64,000 bases of DNA from Odiellus spinosus. Its lineage: Eukaryota > Arthropoda > Arachnida > Opiliones > Phalangiidae. This document shows, piece after piece, positions 1 to 10,091 of this stretch. The position numbers were made by a program, and so were the translations under genes. The stretch is taken from NCBI GenBank assembly GCA_963920705.1, contig OY987226.1:19625600-19689599 (forward strand), read 5' to 3'. The notes under the pieces were generated by a model that made no database searches, was not told the DNA's origin, and was given only the letters and a program-made list of their open reading frames with translations. How positions within the stretch are numbered: the first letter of the stretch is position 1; the number at the start of each line of letters is the position of its first letter.

Positions 1-45
1 ACGAAATGAACAGAGTAAATGCTAAAATAACTCATTACTTCACTA

Positions 46-450
46 GAGCTCGGAATCGGATAATGAACACCTTTATCTTAATCTCGGATAAAATTGTTTG
101 TTCGTATCTAATGGATACGAATTATACGGAGATCAAATTTTAGGCTTGATTAATAAAAATATGATGTTTCTCGAAATCCGTGCAGAATGAAGTATAGTTA
201 TTTTAATCTAAATTGAAAGGAACCGACTAAATCACTACATTCTAGCTTCGAGATTTCAATTTGGGTTAAAATCCGCGAAGAAGCTCGAGTTTCAAAATTT
301 CTTATCAGCGAATGAATAACTCGTATCAATTTCCTATAACAAATCCGTACGAATAATAAATGGAGGATATTTTTTCCCGAACGGATAATATCTGATTGAC
401 ATTCACGATGGTATTATTCAATTAACAAAAGTTATACAAATTTAGAGCTC
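46..450 (+). mobile_element. Family A hAT-like MITE, copy A1 (internally deleted)
   Basis: Starts TAGAGCTCGGAATCGG and ends GAGCTCTA, with the internal blocks shared by A2-A8 (for example GATAATGAATA near the left and GATAATATCTGATTG near the right). At about 405 bp it is shorter than the 540-650 bp copies. The 8 bases on either side differ, so no clean TSD; the right flank matches that of A3 (see 478-557). Confidence 0.8.
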
Positions 451-452
451 TA

Positions 453-1150
453 GTTTTCGGGTATAAATATGAGATTAGCGCCTCTAGAAGTGTGGGAAGG
501 GTGGTGCGGCAAACCACGGAGGAGTAAACGATCTAAGGTATTTTCAACCTGGCCCAATTCTACGAACTCCGAACTCTTTGGTTCGAATTATTATGCAAAT
601 GACGCCGGGTTAGTTTAATCAGTAAAAATAGCTTTTGGTCAAACTTGACTTAGCACCTCCTAACAATCCGACTGTTTTCTCTTCTTAAGAACCCCCGTTG
701 TGCCATCGCCAATTCGCCATCCCTTTCGAGGAGCGTATAGGGCTACAAAACTTTTCGTTCTTATATATGAAATTGAGGCGATTTCACGGCGGAACTTTAC
801 GCCAAGAATCTGGGCTCTATACTACATAAGGGGTCATTTCCCTTCAACTTCCTTTCTCAAAAGCAATTTTTCACCTGCAGTATGCAAAATGATACCATAT
901 GTTACGACCATCATTTTTCTGATTTATAAAATACATGAAAAATACTCAAAATCCTAACAAATGCGTAGGGATACCTATATGAAATATATGATAAGTGCCA
1001 GGGTTGTTCGAGGTTGTTCTTTGCTATAAAATAGATCTAGATGATTATTGCTTCACGTATGTTCGTCTCAACCGAGTGTAAAGGGTTCTTTGCAAATAAA
1101 GTTAGACAACCAGAGTTATACATATGGAACCGCGTAGCGTTCCTCATTCC
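453..1150. other. Gene-free stretch between A1 and F1
   Basis: Apart from the repeat block at 478-557 I see no exon, RNA gene or inverted-repeat element here. A short open frame at 700-957 has no recognisable product. Confidence 0.5.
478..557 (+). repeat. Host-repeat segment flanking family A, copy 1
   Basis: Block from AGCGCCTCTAGAAGTG to ATTTTCAACCTGGCCC, matched at 12089-12193 just right of A3. In both places it follows a family A right end by a few bases. The shared flank means A1 and A3 sit in copies of a larger repeat. Confidence 0.65.
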
Positions 1151-1157
1151 CTCTTAT

Positions 1158-1474
1158 CAAGAATCCATTCAGGTTCCATAAGAATATGGGAGGGCCGCGA
1201 TTCAATAACCATCCTCCAAAACTTTGTAGCAAAAGTTCGTCCGCTTCGAATCGATTTTTCAAGTAAATCGCTACTGACATTATATTATTAACCCACGCCA
1301 CTAACGACCTTGACATAATATTTTGGGTAATAAAAATGGAGCCGACCGAAAAAAGATCTAAGCGTACAAATGTTGCGAAAATTGCAGACGAACTTTTGTT
1401 ACAAAGTTTGGGAGGATGGTACCAGAGGATAAAGCAATGCTCCCATATTCTTATGGAACCTGAATGGATTCTTG
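1158..1474 (+). mobile_element. Family F MITE, copy F1, 7-bp TSD CTCTTAT
   Basis: 317-bp element with near-perfect 35-bp terminal inverted repeats beginning CAAGAATCCATTCAGG and ending in its complement. It is flanked by CTCTTAT on both sides (1151-1157 and 1475-1481). Inside each arm a non-complementary island (16 nt left, 20 nt right) separates the outer 35 bp from a second inverted block of about 33 bp. Short open frames across it are by-products of the repeat. Confidence 0.9.
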
Positions 1475-1481
1475 CTCTTAT

Positions 1482-2947
1482 TCAGAAAGAACACAAGAGT
1501 TCCTATAAAGCCAACAAAATTAAGTTCAAAAAAGCTGGGAGAATCCTAACTGTTGGTCAAGAAATCACGTGAAGTTTCAAATTACGTCATCACCTTAGGC
1601 GTCAATTAATAAGTCAGTCATCGAATCCGAAACAAACAATTGGCCGGTTTTAGGAGTGGACAGGCAGAATCACTCTCCACAAAACTTATACACTTTCAAT
1701 TCCTTCAGTTTATTGTATACACGCTGAGATTGTTAACCCTGGACATGTAGTATATGCTTAAAAAGTCTTTGAAATGAGAAAACGTTGTCGAAACGGATTA
1801 TTTTAACGGGGCATTCTAACCCGGAACCAGCGCGTCCCCGTGTTATTTTTGAAAGAACCTGTAGAGTTGCTGAGCGTTTGAACAACCAAATCATTTGAAA
1901 TTTGTAAAAAAAATAAACCCGCGTAAAAGCCTAAAAGCCCATTCGGGATACGAGTCCGTACACCTCTTTGAAAGCCAAGTCTTTTTATTCTGACGGTGAC
2001 AATGGGTTTTTTTCACTGACGCTTCTAAAAAGGCCGATTTCGCTTCGATTCTTTATAAATTGAAGTTGCTAGAAACTTCACCGCCTCCCTAGTTCTTAGC
2101 TCGATTTGGAAACTCTAACGGCGAATGTTGAAACTCGCGGCGGGTGTAAGCGGTTGGAATATTGGCGCGGTGTTTTAGGCCGGCGGTCACGCTCTCTCGT
2201 CCATCGTCTAAGTGTCTCTCCTCCTCCCGTACATACATACGTTTAAGGGATCCTAAGAAAGGGTGGGAGTCGAGTCGGGTCGAGAGTCGCCTTACCAACT
2301 CGCTGACAATTGAAACTGGCAGCGCCAGCACAGCCTCAATCCTTTTATCTTAGAGTGAAAGAGTAAAAAAACCATTTTGGGAACAACCCATTTTATATCC
2401 ACGCCTCAAGAAGAGTTTTCCGCACCTTCGAACCTATCATCGCTTTCGAAACTCGAGTACTAAGACTATATGAAGAAGATATGGCGCCTTGAGGTAGGAA
2501 CGTTGAGAATCGGGAATGACCGTGGTTATGTACGGCGGAGTGTACGTGGCCTCCGTGGCGCGCAATTCGAGAAAGTGCCAAAAGAAAGCCTGGCGTTTTT
2601 CATGACGAGATTCTAGCGAGACTAAAAGTGCGAGAATCTGCTTTAAAAGCCTCTGATATAAATAAGGAATTCTTGGGTCTGTAGAGCGAATCGTGTATAG
2701 TAATAAGACTTAGATTCCGCTACCGTCTCCTCGTAGAAATCCGTTTGGACTGGCGGCTCGCGGGGAGAAATCTGTTCCGGCTTTGGCGGCCCTATAGTTT
2801 TACCTTTTTTTCTTTCGTTTTTCTGATTTATAAAACGTGAGATGTTTTACGGTTTAGTTTTCGACTGTCGACTTTACTCGGGGCGACGAACGTTATATCC
2901 TTCTCCCGCCACCCCTGCTCGGATATTTCGCAACTTTTCACGTTTAT
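1482..2947. other. Gene-free stretch, GC-richer in the middle
   Basis: 2080-2600 has higher GC, with TATA-like stretches near 2390 and 2655, but no cysteine-rich CCN-type exon is found. It might be a promoter or exon of something unrecognised. No repeat family matched. Confidence 0.4.
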
Positions 2948-3089
2948 TAGTTACGCGAAAACTTGTTTTTGAGTCACTATAGCGTTCATAGTAATTTCAG
3001 TCGTCGCCACTGTTCAGGCCTGAAACTGTCAGAGCGAGATTCTTTACGGGAAAATGTCAAAGGCAGGGGTCTTTACGCGACAAAAAATA

Positions 3090-3722
3090 TGGAGTAATTA
3101 ATATAAGGGAGAGCCAGACTTAAAATCTTGGATTAGGGATAATAAAAGGGAGAGCCAGACGTAAAATCAAGGATTAGGGATAATAAAAGGAAAGCCAGAC
3201 GTACAATAATGGATTAGGGATAATGAAGGGAGAGCCAGACGTACAATAATGGATTAGGGATAATAAAAGTAGATCCAGACGTAAAACCAAGGATTATGGA
3301 TAATAAAGGGAGAACCAGACGTAAAATCAAGGATTATTGATAATTAAAGGAAAATCAGACGTAAAATCAAGGCTTATTGATAATTAAAGGAAAATCAGAC
3401 GCAAAATCAAGGATTAGGGATAATAAAGGGAGAACTAGAGCTCGGGGTTTGGACAAGATAAACCATAAATAACGGTTAATCATTTATTTGTGAATAATAA
3501 TCGATATTATTAAGTAAATTATTCGCGATAGCATGCAATTATCATAGACTCCCCGTGGATAATTTCAAATTATGAATAAAGATAAAACAAACGGATATTT
3601 TCTTGTCCGAACGCCGAGATCTAGGGAGAACCAGACGTAAAATCAAGGATTATAGGGATAATAAAGGGCGAGAAAGACGTAAAATCATGGAGTTGATAAG
3701 AAGAGAGGGACGTAAAATGATG
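3090..3722 (+). repeat. 40-bp tandem array inside G1
   Basis: Units of about 40 bp beginning GGATTAGGGATAATAAAAGG and containing GAGCCAGACGTAAAATCA. Starts at 3130, 3171, 3211, 3251, 3291, 3331, 3371 and 3411, then after B1 at irregular spacing to about 3722. Units at the 3' side are decayed. Confidence 0.85.
3436..3623 (+). mobile_element. Family B hAT-like MITE, copy B1, TSD GGGAGAAC
   Basis: Termini TAGAGCTCGGGGTTTGG and CCGAGATCTA, with the family interior (GATAAACCATAAAT ... AATTATGAATAAAGATAA). The 8-bp TSD GGGAGAAC lies at 3428-3435 and 3624-3631 and is part of the tandem unit it inserted into. Confidence 0.88.
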
Positions 3723-4259
3723 TATTCGGGGAGAACAACCTTTTTGCAACTTGTAATTTTGGCCGCGAAAACAAGTCGTCACGTCGCGTAACTACCGTAG
3801 CTACACACAAACCATCTTGTTTTCTTTCGGAGAGTATAGAAACAGTTAGGATTTTTCCTTTTTGGTAGGAGGACGAAATTAGAAAGTGTACAAACCAAAA
3901 TAAAAGAACGTCCTTTTAGACCTTTTCCTCAATTTATTTATTTAAGTCGACACGAGCACGATCGAAAATGATTGTTTTTTATTTTGGATTTATCTCATAC
4001 AGCCTCGCCAAGAACTAAATTGTATTGGAGGCATGTATTTCGCTAGTTGTTCCCTAACGAGGGTGTATGTGTGTAAGAGAGTATAATAAACCCCGTCACA
4101 CTGCCCCCATCAATAAACGTTCCTTATTTTTTTCAAAAACTGCATTTTCAAAACTTTGTTATTCGGAAAAATATTTTAACATCGATCGAATGATTATCTA
4201 CAAGTAGATATCGTAGTTAAAAAGAGGAAAAACAAAGCAATATAGAAAAATCTGTTTTA

Positions 4260-4549
4260 GGCGCGTTCATACCAGCCCTCTGAATCGATTTAAACCGTTT
4301 TAAAACGTTTCGCTAGAGTAGTGTGAACAAGCAAGCCGTCTATTCTGGAATCGATTTGATTTGATTTAACGAATCTACTTCGGGAACCAGTTTCATACCG
4401 ATTCGGTTTCAACAACCGATAGATGAAGCTACAATAAATCGATTTATAAAGATAATGCGTGAACACATGGCGCTTAAAACGATTCCTGGCGATTTGAATA
4501 TCTGTTTGATTTTATCGTTTCAAATCAATTAAGATATGCTAGTGTAGCT
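4260..4549 (+). mobile_element. Family E MITE, copy E1
   Basis: Begins GGCGCGTTCATACC and ends CTAGTGTAGC, with the E interior (CGAATCGATT-rich, AACCAGTTTCATACCG, CAACAACCGATAGATGAAGC). Left flank TTTA, right flank TATA. A further E fragment (about 4560-4597, GGCGCTTGAAACGATTC) abuts its right side. Confidence 0.82.
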
Positions 4550-4601
4550 ATATAAGCAGTTGGCGCTTGAAACGATTCGGAGCGATTAGAATATCTCTTT
4601 A

Positions 4602-5330
4602 GCTACGGTCACACTATCATTTCTTAAAGGAAGAATGCAACCTAATTACAAGTGATTTTTTTTTCGATTCCTTATCGTTTAAATAGGCCTAATCCACCGA
4701 TAAAAAGTTTACAATACAAATATTAAACTAGAAATAAATTTAAAACCTAACCGGAAAATAGGCTTAGCGGGATTCATGGATATCCTGAATTGCGTCCGTG
4801 TAAGGTCTAGCGACCAATGAGCAAAGGCCCGTCGTTCACGCGAGATCTCCACGAGACTTACAGTCGCGTGCGATTGGTCGCTAGATCTTATATATTACGC
4901 GAGGAAATCAGGACCTCCATGAATCCCGCTAAGCCTATTTTCAGGGTAAGTTTTAAATTTATTTCTAGTTTAATATTTGTTTGTAAATATTTTCAGTGGT
5001 AAATTAGGCCTATTTAAACAATAAGGAATCGATAAAAAAATCACTTGTTGTTAGGTTGCATTCTCCCTTTAATCGGTTTGAAACGGCAAAATCAAACCGA
5101 TATTCAAATCGCCAGGAATCGTTTTAAGCGTCACGCGTTCACACATTTGCTTTATAAATCGATTTATCGTAGCTTCATCTATCGGTTGTTGAAACCGAAT
5201 TGATACGAAACTGGTTTTCGAATCGGTTTCGAGAAATCGATTCGAAAAAAGACGGTTTCCCGTTCACACGACTCTAGAGAAACGTTTAAAAACGGTTTAA
5301 ATCGATTCCAAAGCCTAGTATGAATGCAGC
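4602..5330 (-). mobile_element. Family E MITE, copy E2, containing C1, TTTA flanks
   Basis: Reverse-oriented E, from GCTACGGTCACAC to TATGAATGCAGC, with TTTA at both ends (4598-4601, 5331-5334). It is split by C1: the E sequence CATTTC-TTAA-TCG continues across the insertion with TTAA doubled. A tail at 5335-5383 ending GCTAGTGTGAACGTAGC is a further E-end fragment, so a longer E variant may run to about 5383. Confidence 0.85.
4628..5068. mobile_element. Family C TTAA foldback MITE, copy C1
   Basis: Termini AGGAAGAATGCAACC and GGTTGCATTCTCCCT, TTAA on both sides (4624-4627, 5069-5072). The two arms are about 180 bp each and largely complementary. The centre holds a diverged segment rich in short inverted blocks around CTAGCGACCAATGAGC. 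Because it lies inside E2, the empty site is known and the TTAA target duplication is directly readable. Confidence 0.9.
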
Positions 5331-5454
5331 TTTAGATTTTATCGATTAAATTCGATCGGAAACGCTAGTGTGAACGTAGCTTTTTTTAATCGCGCGCAAT
5401 TATTCGTACAAAGAGCGTGTCACGGATATTTTAATGAGCCAAAGGTAGGGAGTC

Positions 5455-5635
5455 TTTTGATTAGTCAGAGGTTCTTTTTTTTAAATTATTAAATGCAAAA
5501 ATCTAAATCTTATCCGATTTTATACACAATTCAGGGATATTTGACGAATGTTTCAATACGTGAACGAGTCTCATTTTTAATAGTTTAAAATACATAAAAA
5601 ACACTTGATTTTCCACTTCACACTCCCTTTTGCGT
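5455..5635 (+). repeat. Repeat pair with 50075-50198, copy 1
   Basis: Shares TTTTGATTAG-TC-GAGGTTCT at its left, ACAATTCAG in the middle and a CTTCAC-CTCCCTTT-like right end with 50075-50198. Boundaries are approximate and the family is not identified. Confidence 0.5.
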
Positions 5636-5859
5636 ATGTATTTCAAGAGATAAGACATCGTGCGCGGTTAAGTAATAAGAATCTTAATTTGGTCTATTAA
5701 ACGTGTCTGGCCCGCAATTCCTTCGCGTTGATATTAGTCCAAAATATTGGATTTCTCTGGAATAATTTACGAGCGAGCTCTGGTACCATAACTTCCCTCC
5801 GCGGCGGCTAATCGATCTATTAAATGATATTCTCCTAGTGAGGCTGCGAGCTATTTGAG

Positions 5860-6030
5860 TCGAGTTCACACTAGAGACTTTGAAACCGTTCTGGAAAGGT
5901 CAAATTATAAAATTTTGGGGTCATTCGTGTAGAGCTTTAATAAATAAACAAAAATAATACATTGAAAAGACGATTTAAACATTTGTAACGGCTGGAAAAA
6001 GGGGGTCAAAGTGTCAAGTGTGAACGTAGC
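5860..6030. mobile_element. E-related short MITE, copy AA1
   Basis: Ends CGAGTTCACACTAGAGACTTTG and CAAAGTGTCAAGTGTGAACGTAGC are inverted copies of each other and resemble E termini, but the interior is unlike E. AA2 (19081-19242) shares ACTTTGAAACCGTT and the GTGTGAGCGCAGC end. Confidence 0.6.
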
Positions 6031-7165
6031 TATAGTTAGGCCTAGGATACTAGCCTGATCTAATGCGCGTCAGTAACTTCTTGCCCGGAATGAATATCTC
6101 AACACCCTTCTTTTTAGCAACATCCCCTAGTGGGAGGGTGTAGCTATTCTATTCATTGAGTCAGTGGTTACGTAGTAATAGTATAAGTCATAATGCGTTC
6201 TCGCTGTTCAATTTTATATTCGCCAAGATATCATTTTCTATCCTTATGTGCGTAATGACGATTCCACACTGGGAAAGTAGACAAATCTTCGAAGAAAAAC
6301 CCGTTTTTCAACAGGGGTACCGTTCAAGCTAGGAGGATATAGGAGTGAAGGAAAGTTGGACTGCCTGTTTTCGAAATGAAAAACGCGCTTACCGCTTCCC
6401 CCCCCCCCGTTTTCCCCTCGTTCTAGTGGTACATTTACGCGCAACTAGTTTGGCGCAGGTCGTCAACTCATCGTCTATTGGTAAGAGTTGAGAATTCGTG
6501 ATCACGTGATGTGCGTAGCCAAGGCAACTAGATGCGCGTGAGAGTCTCTCCCTGCCCGAAACTTGAGATCTAATAACATGCAGTCGAACTCTCCTTCACC
6601 CCTATATAGGTCCAAGATTATATCGATTTAGATATTTTGATAACGAGCTAGGATCGAATAAAATATATTCGAAAAGGATCGTGTTTGGTTTATAGCCAGA
6701 ATTGTTTTCCCCACAATTATTTTAAATCTACGAGGTTTATGAAGGCGTATGCCTTGGCTCTGGCTACGCTGTAAATCTTTCTCGACACGAAGCCTAATCG
6801 ACTCGTTTTCTTATTTCTCGGTCCCGAAGAGTGTTTTGAATTGTAAATTTCTTCGAAAGGGAAATTGTGTTAACGCTTTTTTTTAAACCTAATGGGAATA
6901 TTTTAATACGGCCACCGCGTTGAGATAACTTCATCTTTACGGCGAAAACCTAATTAAATTTAAATCAAGATTAAAATTCACGTCGCGAATTCAATAAATA
7001 AGGTACTAATTCGCGTCGGAAGTTAAGACCATCGTATATACTTCCGGTTAAGGGGATTATATCGGCCTTTCAAAATTTACTCGTATCAGAAGAATATTAA
7101 AGATATGAATTTCCGATTATTTACTCGTTATATATCAGGATTCTCGAGTTTCTACGCCAGAAGTA
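6031..7165. other. Gene-free stretch
   Basis: Contains a C homopolymer run near 6400 and otherwise unique-looking sequence. No exon, RNA gene or inverted element seen. Confidence 0.5.
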
Positions 7166-7713
7166 CTCGAAATCGGATAATGAATATCCATTGATAACTA
7201 GGCTTTTTGCAAATTTTTAATCTCGGATAAATTGTTTGTTAATATAAACACCACAAATTATATAAACAGACATATCAAATGGATACAAATTATCCGGAGA
7301 TAAATTTTAAGCTTGATTAATAAACAAATTACGCGTTTATTCGAACGGATAATGCGAATAAAAAATATGACGTTTCTCAAAATCCGTGTAGAATGAAATA
7401 TTATAATTATATTTTAATCTAAAATGAAAGGAACAGCGACTAAATCACTACATTCAAGTTTCAAGATCTCAATTTGGGTTAAAATCCGCGAAGAAACTCG
7501 TATTTCAAATGTTTATTATCGGCGAATGAATAACTCGTCTAACGTATCAATTTCATATAACAATGAGTACGAATAAAAAGTTTGCCTTACATTAATTAGG
7601 CAATTACGTTAATTCGAAGAAGAAATGAATATGTTTTCGCAAACGGATAATATCTGATTGGCATTCACGATGGTCTTATTCCAATTAACAAAGGTTATGT
7701 TAATTCCGAGCTC
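7166..7713 (+). mobile_element. Family A hAT-like MITE, copy A2
   Basis: Left end decayed (TACTCGAAATCGGATAATG), right end ATTCCGAGCTCTA. Full interior of the family including AATTACGCGTTTATTCGAAC and GATAATATCTGATTGGC. No matching 8-bp flank survives. Confidence 0.8.
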
Positions 7714-7918
7714 TATTGTTTAAATCCGCGAGTCGTCTCTGTTTTTGACAAATATGGGACGGCCGTACATCTGCATGCGCGACATCCCTTTACCTTAATC
7801 CTACACATTATACAGCTTGTTTAAGGACGTCGCGTCATCATAGTTTTGGGAAGAACCATTCAATTTCGACCCGCTAAGTTCGCCCGCCCTATACGCGAGG
7901 TTCCTAAATGGTCTAAAG

Positions 7919-8039
7919 CTTAGTTTCCACTAGCAAGCGAAATGGCGCGAAAACCTATAGCTGTTAGGCAATTTACACTCGCTAAGCATGGTGACTAAAG
8001 TTTCCGTGCGTAATGAAAAGCGCGCTGTAGTGGAAACAT
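7919..8039. mobile_element. Short inverted-repeat element in the CCN intron
   Basis: CTTAGTTTCCACTA at the left and TAGTGGAAACATAT at the right are complementary over TTTCCACTA, with further loose pairing inside (AGCGAAATGGCGCG against AGCGCGC). Single copy here; no TSD identified. Confidence 0.4.
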
Positions 8040-8138
8040 ATATAGCGTTTTTCTTTGGGATGCTGCGACTGCTCACGGAGAAATCAAAGATGCATTGCGT
8101 CAATGGATTTCGGAGTGTTCCGGGACCATTCGAAGCAG

Positions 8139-8345
8139 CCTAAATATGTGTTAGAAAATATATTTGTCGTATTTTTTGTTAATCGCACCATTAAAATACT
8201 TCAAAAGTTCTTTAATTTAATTGAAAACTCACGAGTTTGGTAATTAACCGCGGATAAACCAGAATAGGCGGTTAATCGTGGATAATCGATTAATTTAGAC
8301 TAAAATTCTTTATAAACAAATATATTCCTAATATATATGGTTTTT
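8139..8345 (-). mobile_element. Family W fragment W3, in the CCN intron
   Basis: Reverse complement of 44040-44245 within W1; shared landmarks include GGATAATCGATTAATTTAG and GCGGTTAATCGTGGATAATC. It has no terminal repeats. It lies in the intron just upstream of the CCN terminal exon. Confidence 0.7.
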
Positions 8346-8583
8346 TCGTGACGACTTTCAATTCAAAAGAATCGAAAATGGTTATTTTTTACCGCAACCG
8401 GGGTACGATTATTTTCTCTTAATGATGTTGTTTTTTAATTATTGCACCGCCTTATCAAACAGTTTAAATTTTATGCCCAAACTGAGAAATTAAGGCTCCT
8501 CAAAATTATTTGAGGTTGAACCACCATCTTGGTTAATAAATTTGATATAAAATCTTAACTATTCTCTATACGAATATTTTCAG

Positions 8584-8823
8584 AGACGACACGTCTGCCG
8601 AGCTACTGTGAAAAGCGCGGTTCCGACGCGTTTGACGGACGGCAACAACTGCACGAGCGTCAAGAGTTACCAGGCAAAGTACTGCGCCGCGTGCCGGGGC
8701 AAAGTGTGCTCCCCTAGACTGGCCACTACCTTCAAAGTGGACTTCCAATGCCCCTTGGGTACCGAGACCGTCACGCGCGACGTCATGTGGATTGTCAAGT
8801 GCGTATGCGAAAATATTCGCTGA
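8584..8823 (+). CDS. CCN-family matricellular protein, terminal exon (C-terminal cystine-knot domain), partial
   Basis: This exon encodes the last 79 residues plus stop of a CCN-family protein (relatives CTGF, CYR61, NOV), secreted proteins of the extracellular matrix that modulate growth-factor and integrin signalling. The CT (cystine-knot) signature is clear: NNCTSVKSYQAKYC (residues 21-34) matches the family pattern GCTSxKTYRAKFC. It is followed by CxxC, an ATTFKVDFQCP block matching TTTLPVEFKCP, and the closing IVKCVC. Cysteines lie at 5, 23, 34, 37, 42, 56, 73 and 75, eight rather than the usual ten: the CC pair is a single C and the last Cys is absent, as is the short tail after it. The exon opens at residue RRHVC right after TTTTCAG (acceptor ending 8583), near the place where the last exon of vertebrate CCN genes starts. 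No in-window upstream exon (IGFBP, VWC, TSP1) was found. Family call very likely; the subtype cannot be set. Confidence 0.9.
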   Translation, partial: RRHVCRATVKSAVPTRLTDGNNCTSVKSYQAKYCAACRGKVCSPRLATTFKVDFQCPLGTETVTRDVMWIVKCVCENIR

Positions 8824-8872
8824 CCTTCGACCCCCGTGAACGCCCAAGGCGATCCACGAATGAAAAACACAA

Positions 8873-8878
8873 AATAAA
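8873..8878 (+). other. Poly(A) signal of the CCN-like gene
   Basis: AATAAA lies 50 bases after the CCN stop codon, followed by A/T-rich sequence. This is the first canonical signal downstream and fits a short 3' UTR. Inferred from position and motif only. Confidence 0.55.
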
Positions 8879-9345
8879 AGAAAAATTAAACGGCAAAAAT
8901 AAATTAAAAAATATATATCGAGTGAGAAAAATGAATAGCACCACGCGACGCGTATTATTTTTACAAAATTAATATATGACGAGAAAAAAAAAAAAAATTA
9001 AATATTAGCGCGCTATCGAGTATAATATAAACGATAAATATCGCGGGTGTTCATGGCTAAGAAATAAGTCAATCAATTTCGGGCCTAAAAACCAACGGAC
9101 TAAAAACAGCGAGTGCCCGAAGACTATAACTATAATTATCTTTGGAACGTTGAATTAAAAATAAAATACTACTTAATTCGAATGCGAGTCGTGGCTAAGT
9201 TGGTAAAAATTGTCAGCGAACGGACCGCGGACGGAGTCTCGATTGGCCGAAAATAATAAAACTAAATAATACAAATCATATTTTTTTCTTACGGGAGAAA
9301 ACTTGGTAATTTTGAAAAAACTGTGACGCGCGTTAGAATGAATCT
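8879..9345. other. 3' flank of the CCN-like gene
   Basis: A/T-rich, no further exon visible. A second AATAAA-like run occurs near 9157. Nothing else recognised before V1. Confidence 0.45.
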
Positions 9346-10084
9346 CGTCCACTAAGTTGGAGACTATAGATATTAAGGAGGGAAGAAAAGATATACTGGT
9401 ACTTAGGGCTATTAACTACTGTACATCTATCTTGATAGATAAAGAGTAGTAACAAAACCTGTCATCAGAAGCCGATTAAATCCTACTTTTCCCTATAGGG
9501 CTACTTTTGGTGTGACAATCGAAACCTCGACTCCCGCTCCGAACATATCTATAGGATAGGAGGCGTACAAATCGGGATTTTTGAATCTTATCCTTTCAGA
9601 CATGGGTAAACAAGACCCCGAGAGTAATAGACTTCATGGGAGGGATCATCCGCTTCTGCTTAAAGGGAGAATGCCACCTATAATATCAAATGTTTTTGAT
9701 CGATTCCTTATCGTTTAAATAGTCCTAATCCAACAGTCCAAAAAATTACAAACAAATATTAAACTTAAGTAAAAAATATTAAACTAGAAATCAATTTCAA
9801 ACATACCCCGAAAATAGGCTTAGCGGGGTTAATGGAGATCCTGTTTCCTCGCATTGAAGGGTCAGCGACCAATTAGCAAAAGTTCGTCGTTAAGGCGAGA
9901 TCTCCATGAGACTACTCATTTGGACTGTTGGATTAGGCCTATTTAAACGATAAAGAATCGATCAAAAACATTTGATATTAGGTTGCATTCTCCCTTTAAG
10001 ATAGGTGTCCATTAGTTAATATTCGTAGCTGGTACTGATCATTTATATATCTTTTGTTCTATAGTCTCCAAATTGTAGTGGATG
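9346..10084. mobile_element. Family V long inverted-repeat element V1, with C2 nested
   Basis: Left CGTCCACTAAGTTGGAGAC (9346 on) pairs with right GTCTCCAAATTGTAGTGGATG (ending 10084). The pairing continues inward (AAGATATACTGGTAC, ATTAACTA, CATCTATC) through the site where C2 sits, to CAGAAGC. Interior block AGGCGTACAAATCGGGATTTT is shared with V2 and, diverged, V3. No TSD found. Confidence 0.65.
9664..9995. mobile_element. Family C TTAA foldback MITE, copy C2
   Basis: AGGGAGAATGCCACC to GGTTGCATTCTCCCT with TTAA at 9660-9663 and 9996-9999. 332 bp, shorter than C1 because the right arm lacks the inner block. It disrupts the right arm of V1. Confidence 0.88.
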
Positions 10085-10091
10085 CTTCACA

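Larger units (their letters stand above)
2948..3794 (+). mobile_element. Framework repeat G1 carrying a 40-bp tandem array, split by B1
   Basis: Left end TAGTTACGCGAAAAC and right end containing GTCGCGTAACTA form a short inverted repeat. Left and right flanks of the array (about 2948-3090 and 3723-3794) match those of G2 at 36344-37222, so the array belongs to a repeated element and not to a random satellite. The right-hand flank continues to ACCATCTTGTTT, a block also seen near 13550 and 29968. Confidence 0.65.

Noticed and set aside
1336..1572. Short ORF recurring in several places (beginning MEPTEKRSKRTN)
   Set aside because: It is translated from family F itself and recurs only because the MITE does; the frame is terminated differently in each copy and covers its inverted arms.
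3090..3722. CRISPR-like appearance of regularly spaced repeats
   Set aside because: Units are contiguous tandem repeats without unique spacers, in a eukaryotic context.
8055..8140. Possible TSP1-like words (QWISECSGT in one frame) upstream of the CCN CT exon
   Set aside because: The TSP1 pattern W..CS.TCG is not completed, the other cysteines are missing, and the segment runs directly into the W3 repeat fragment.
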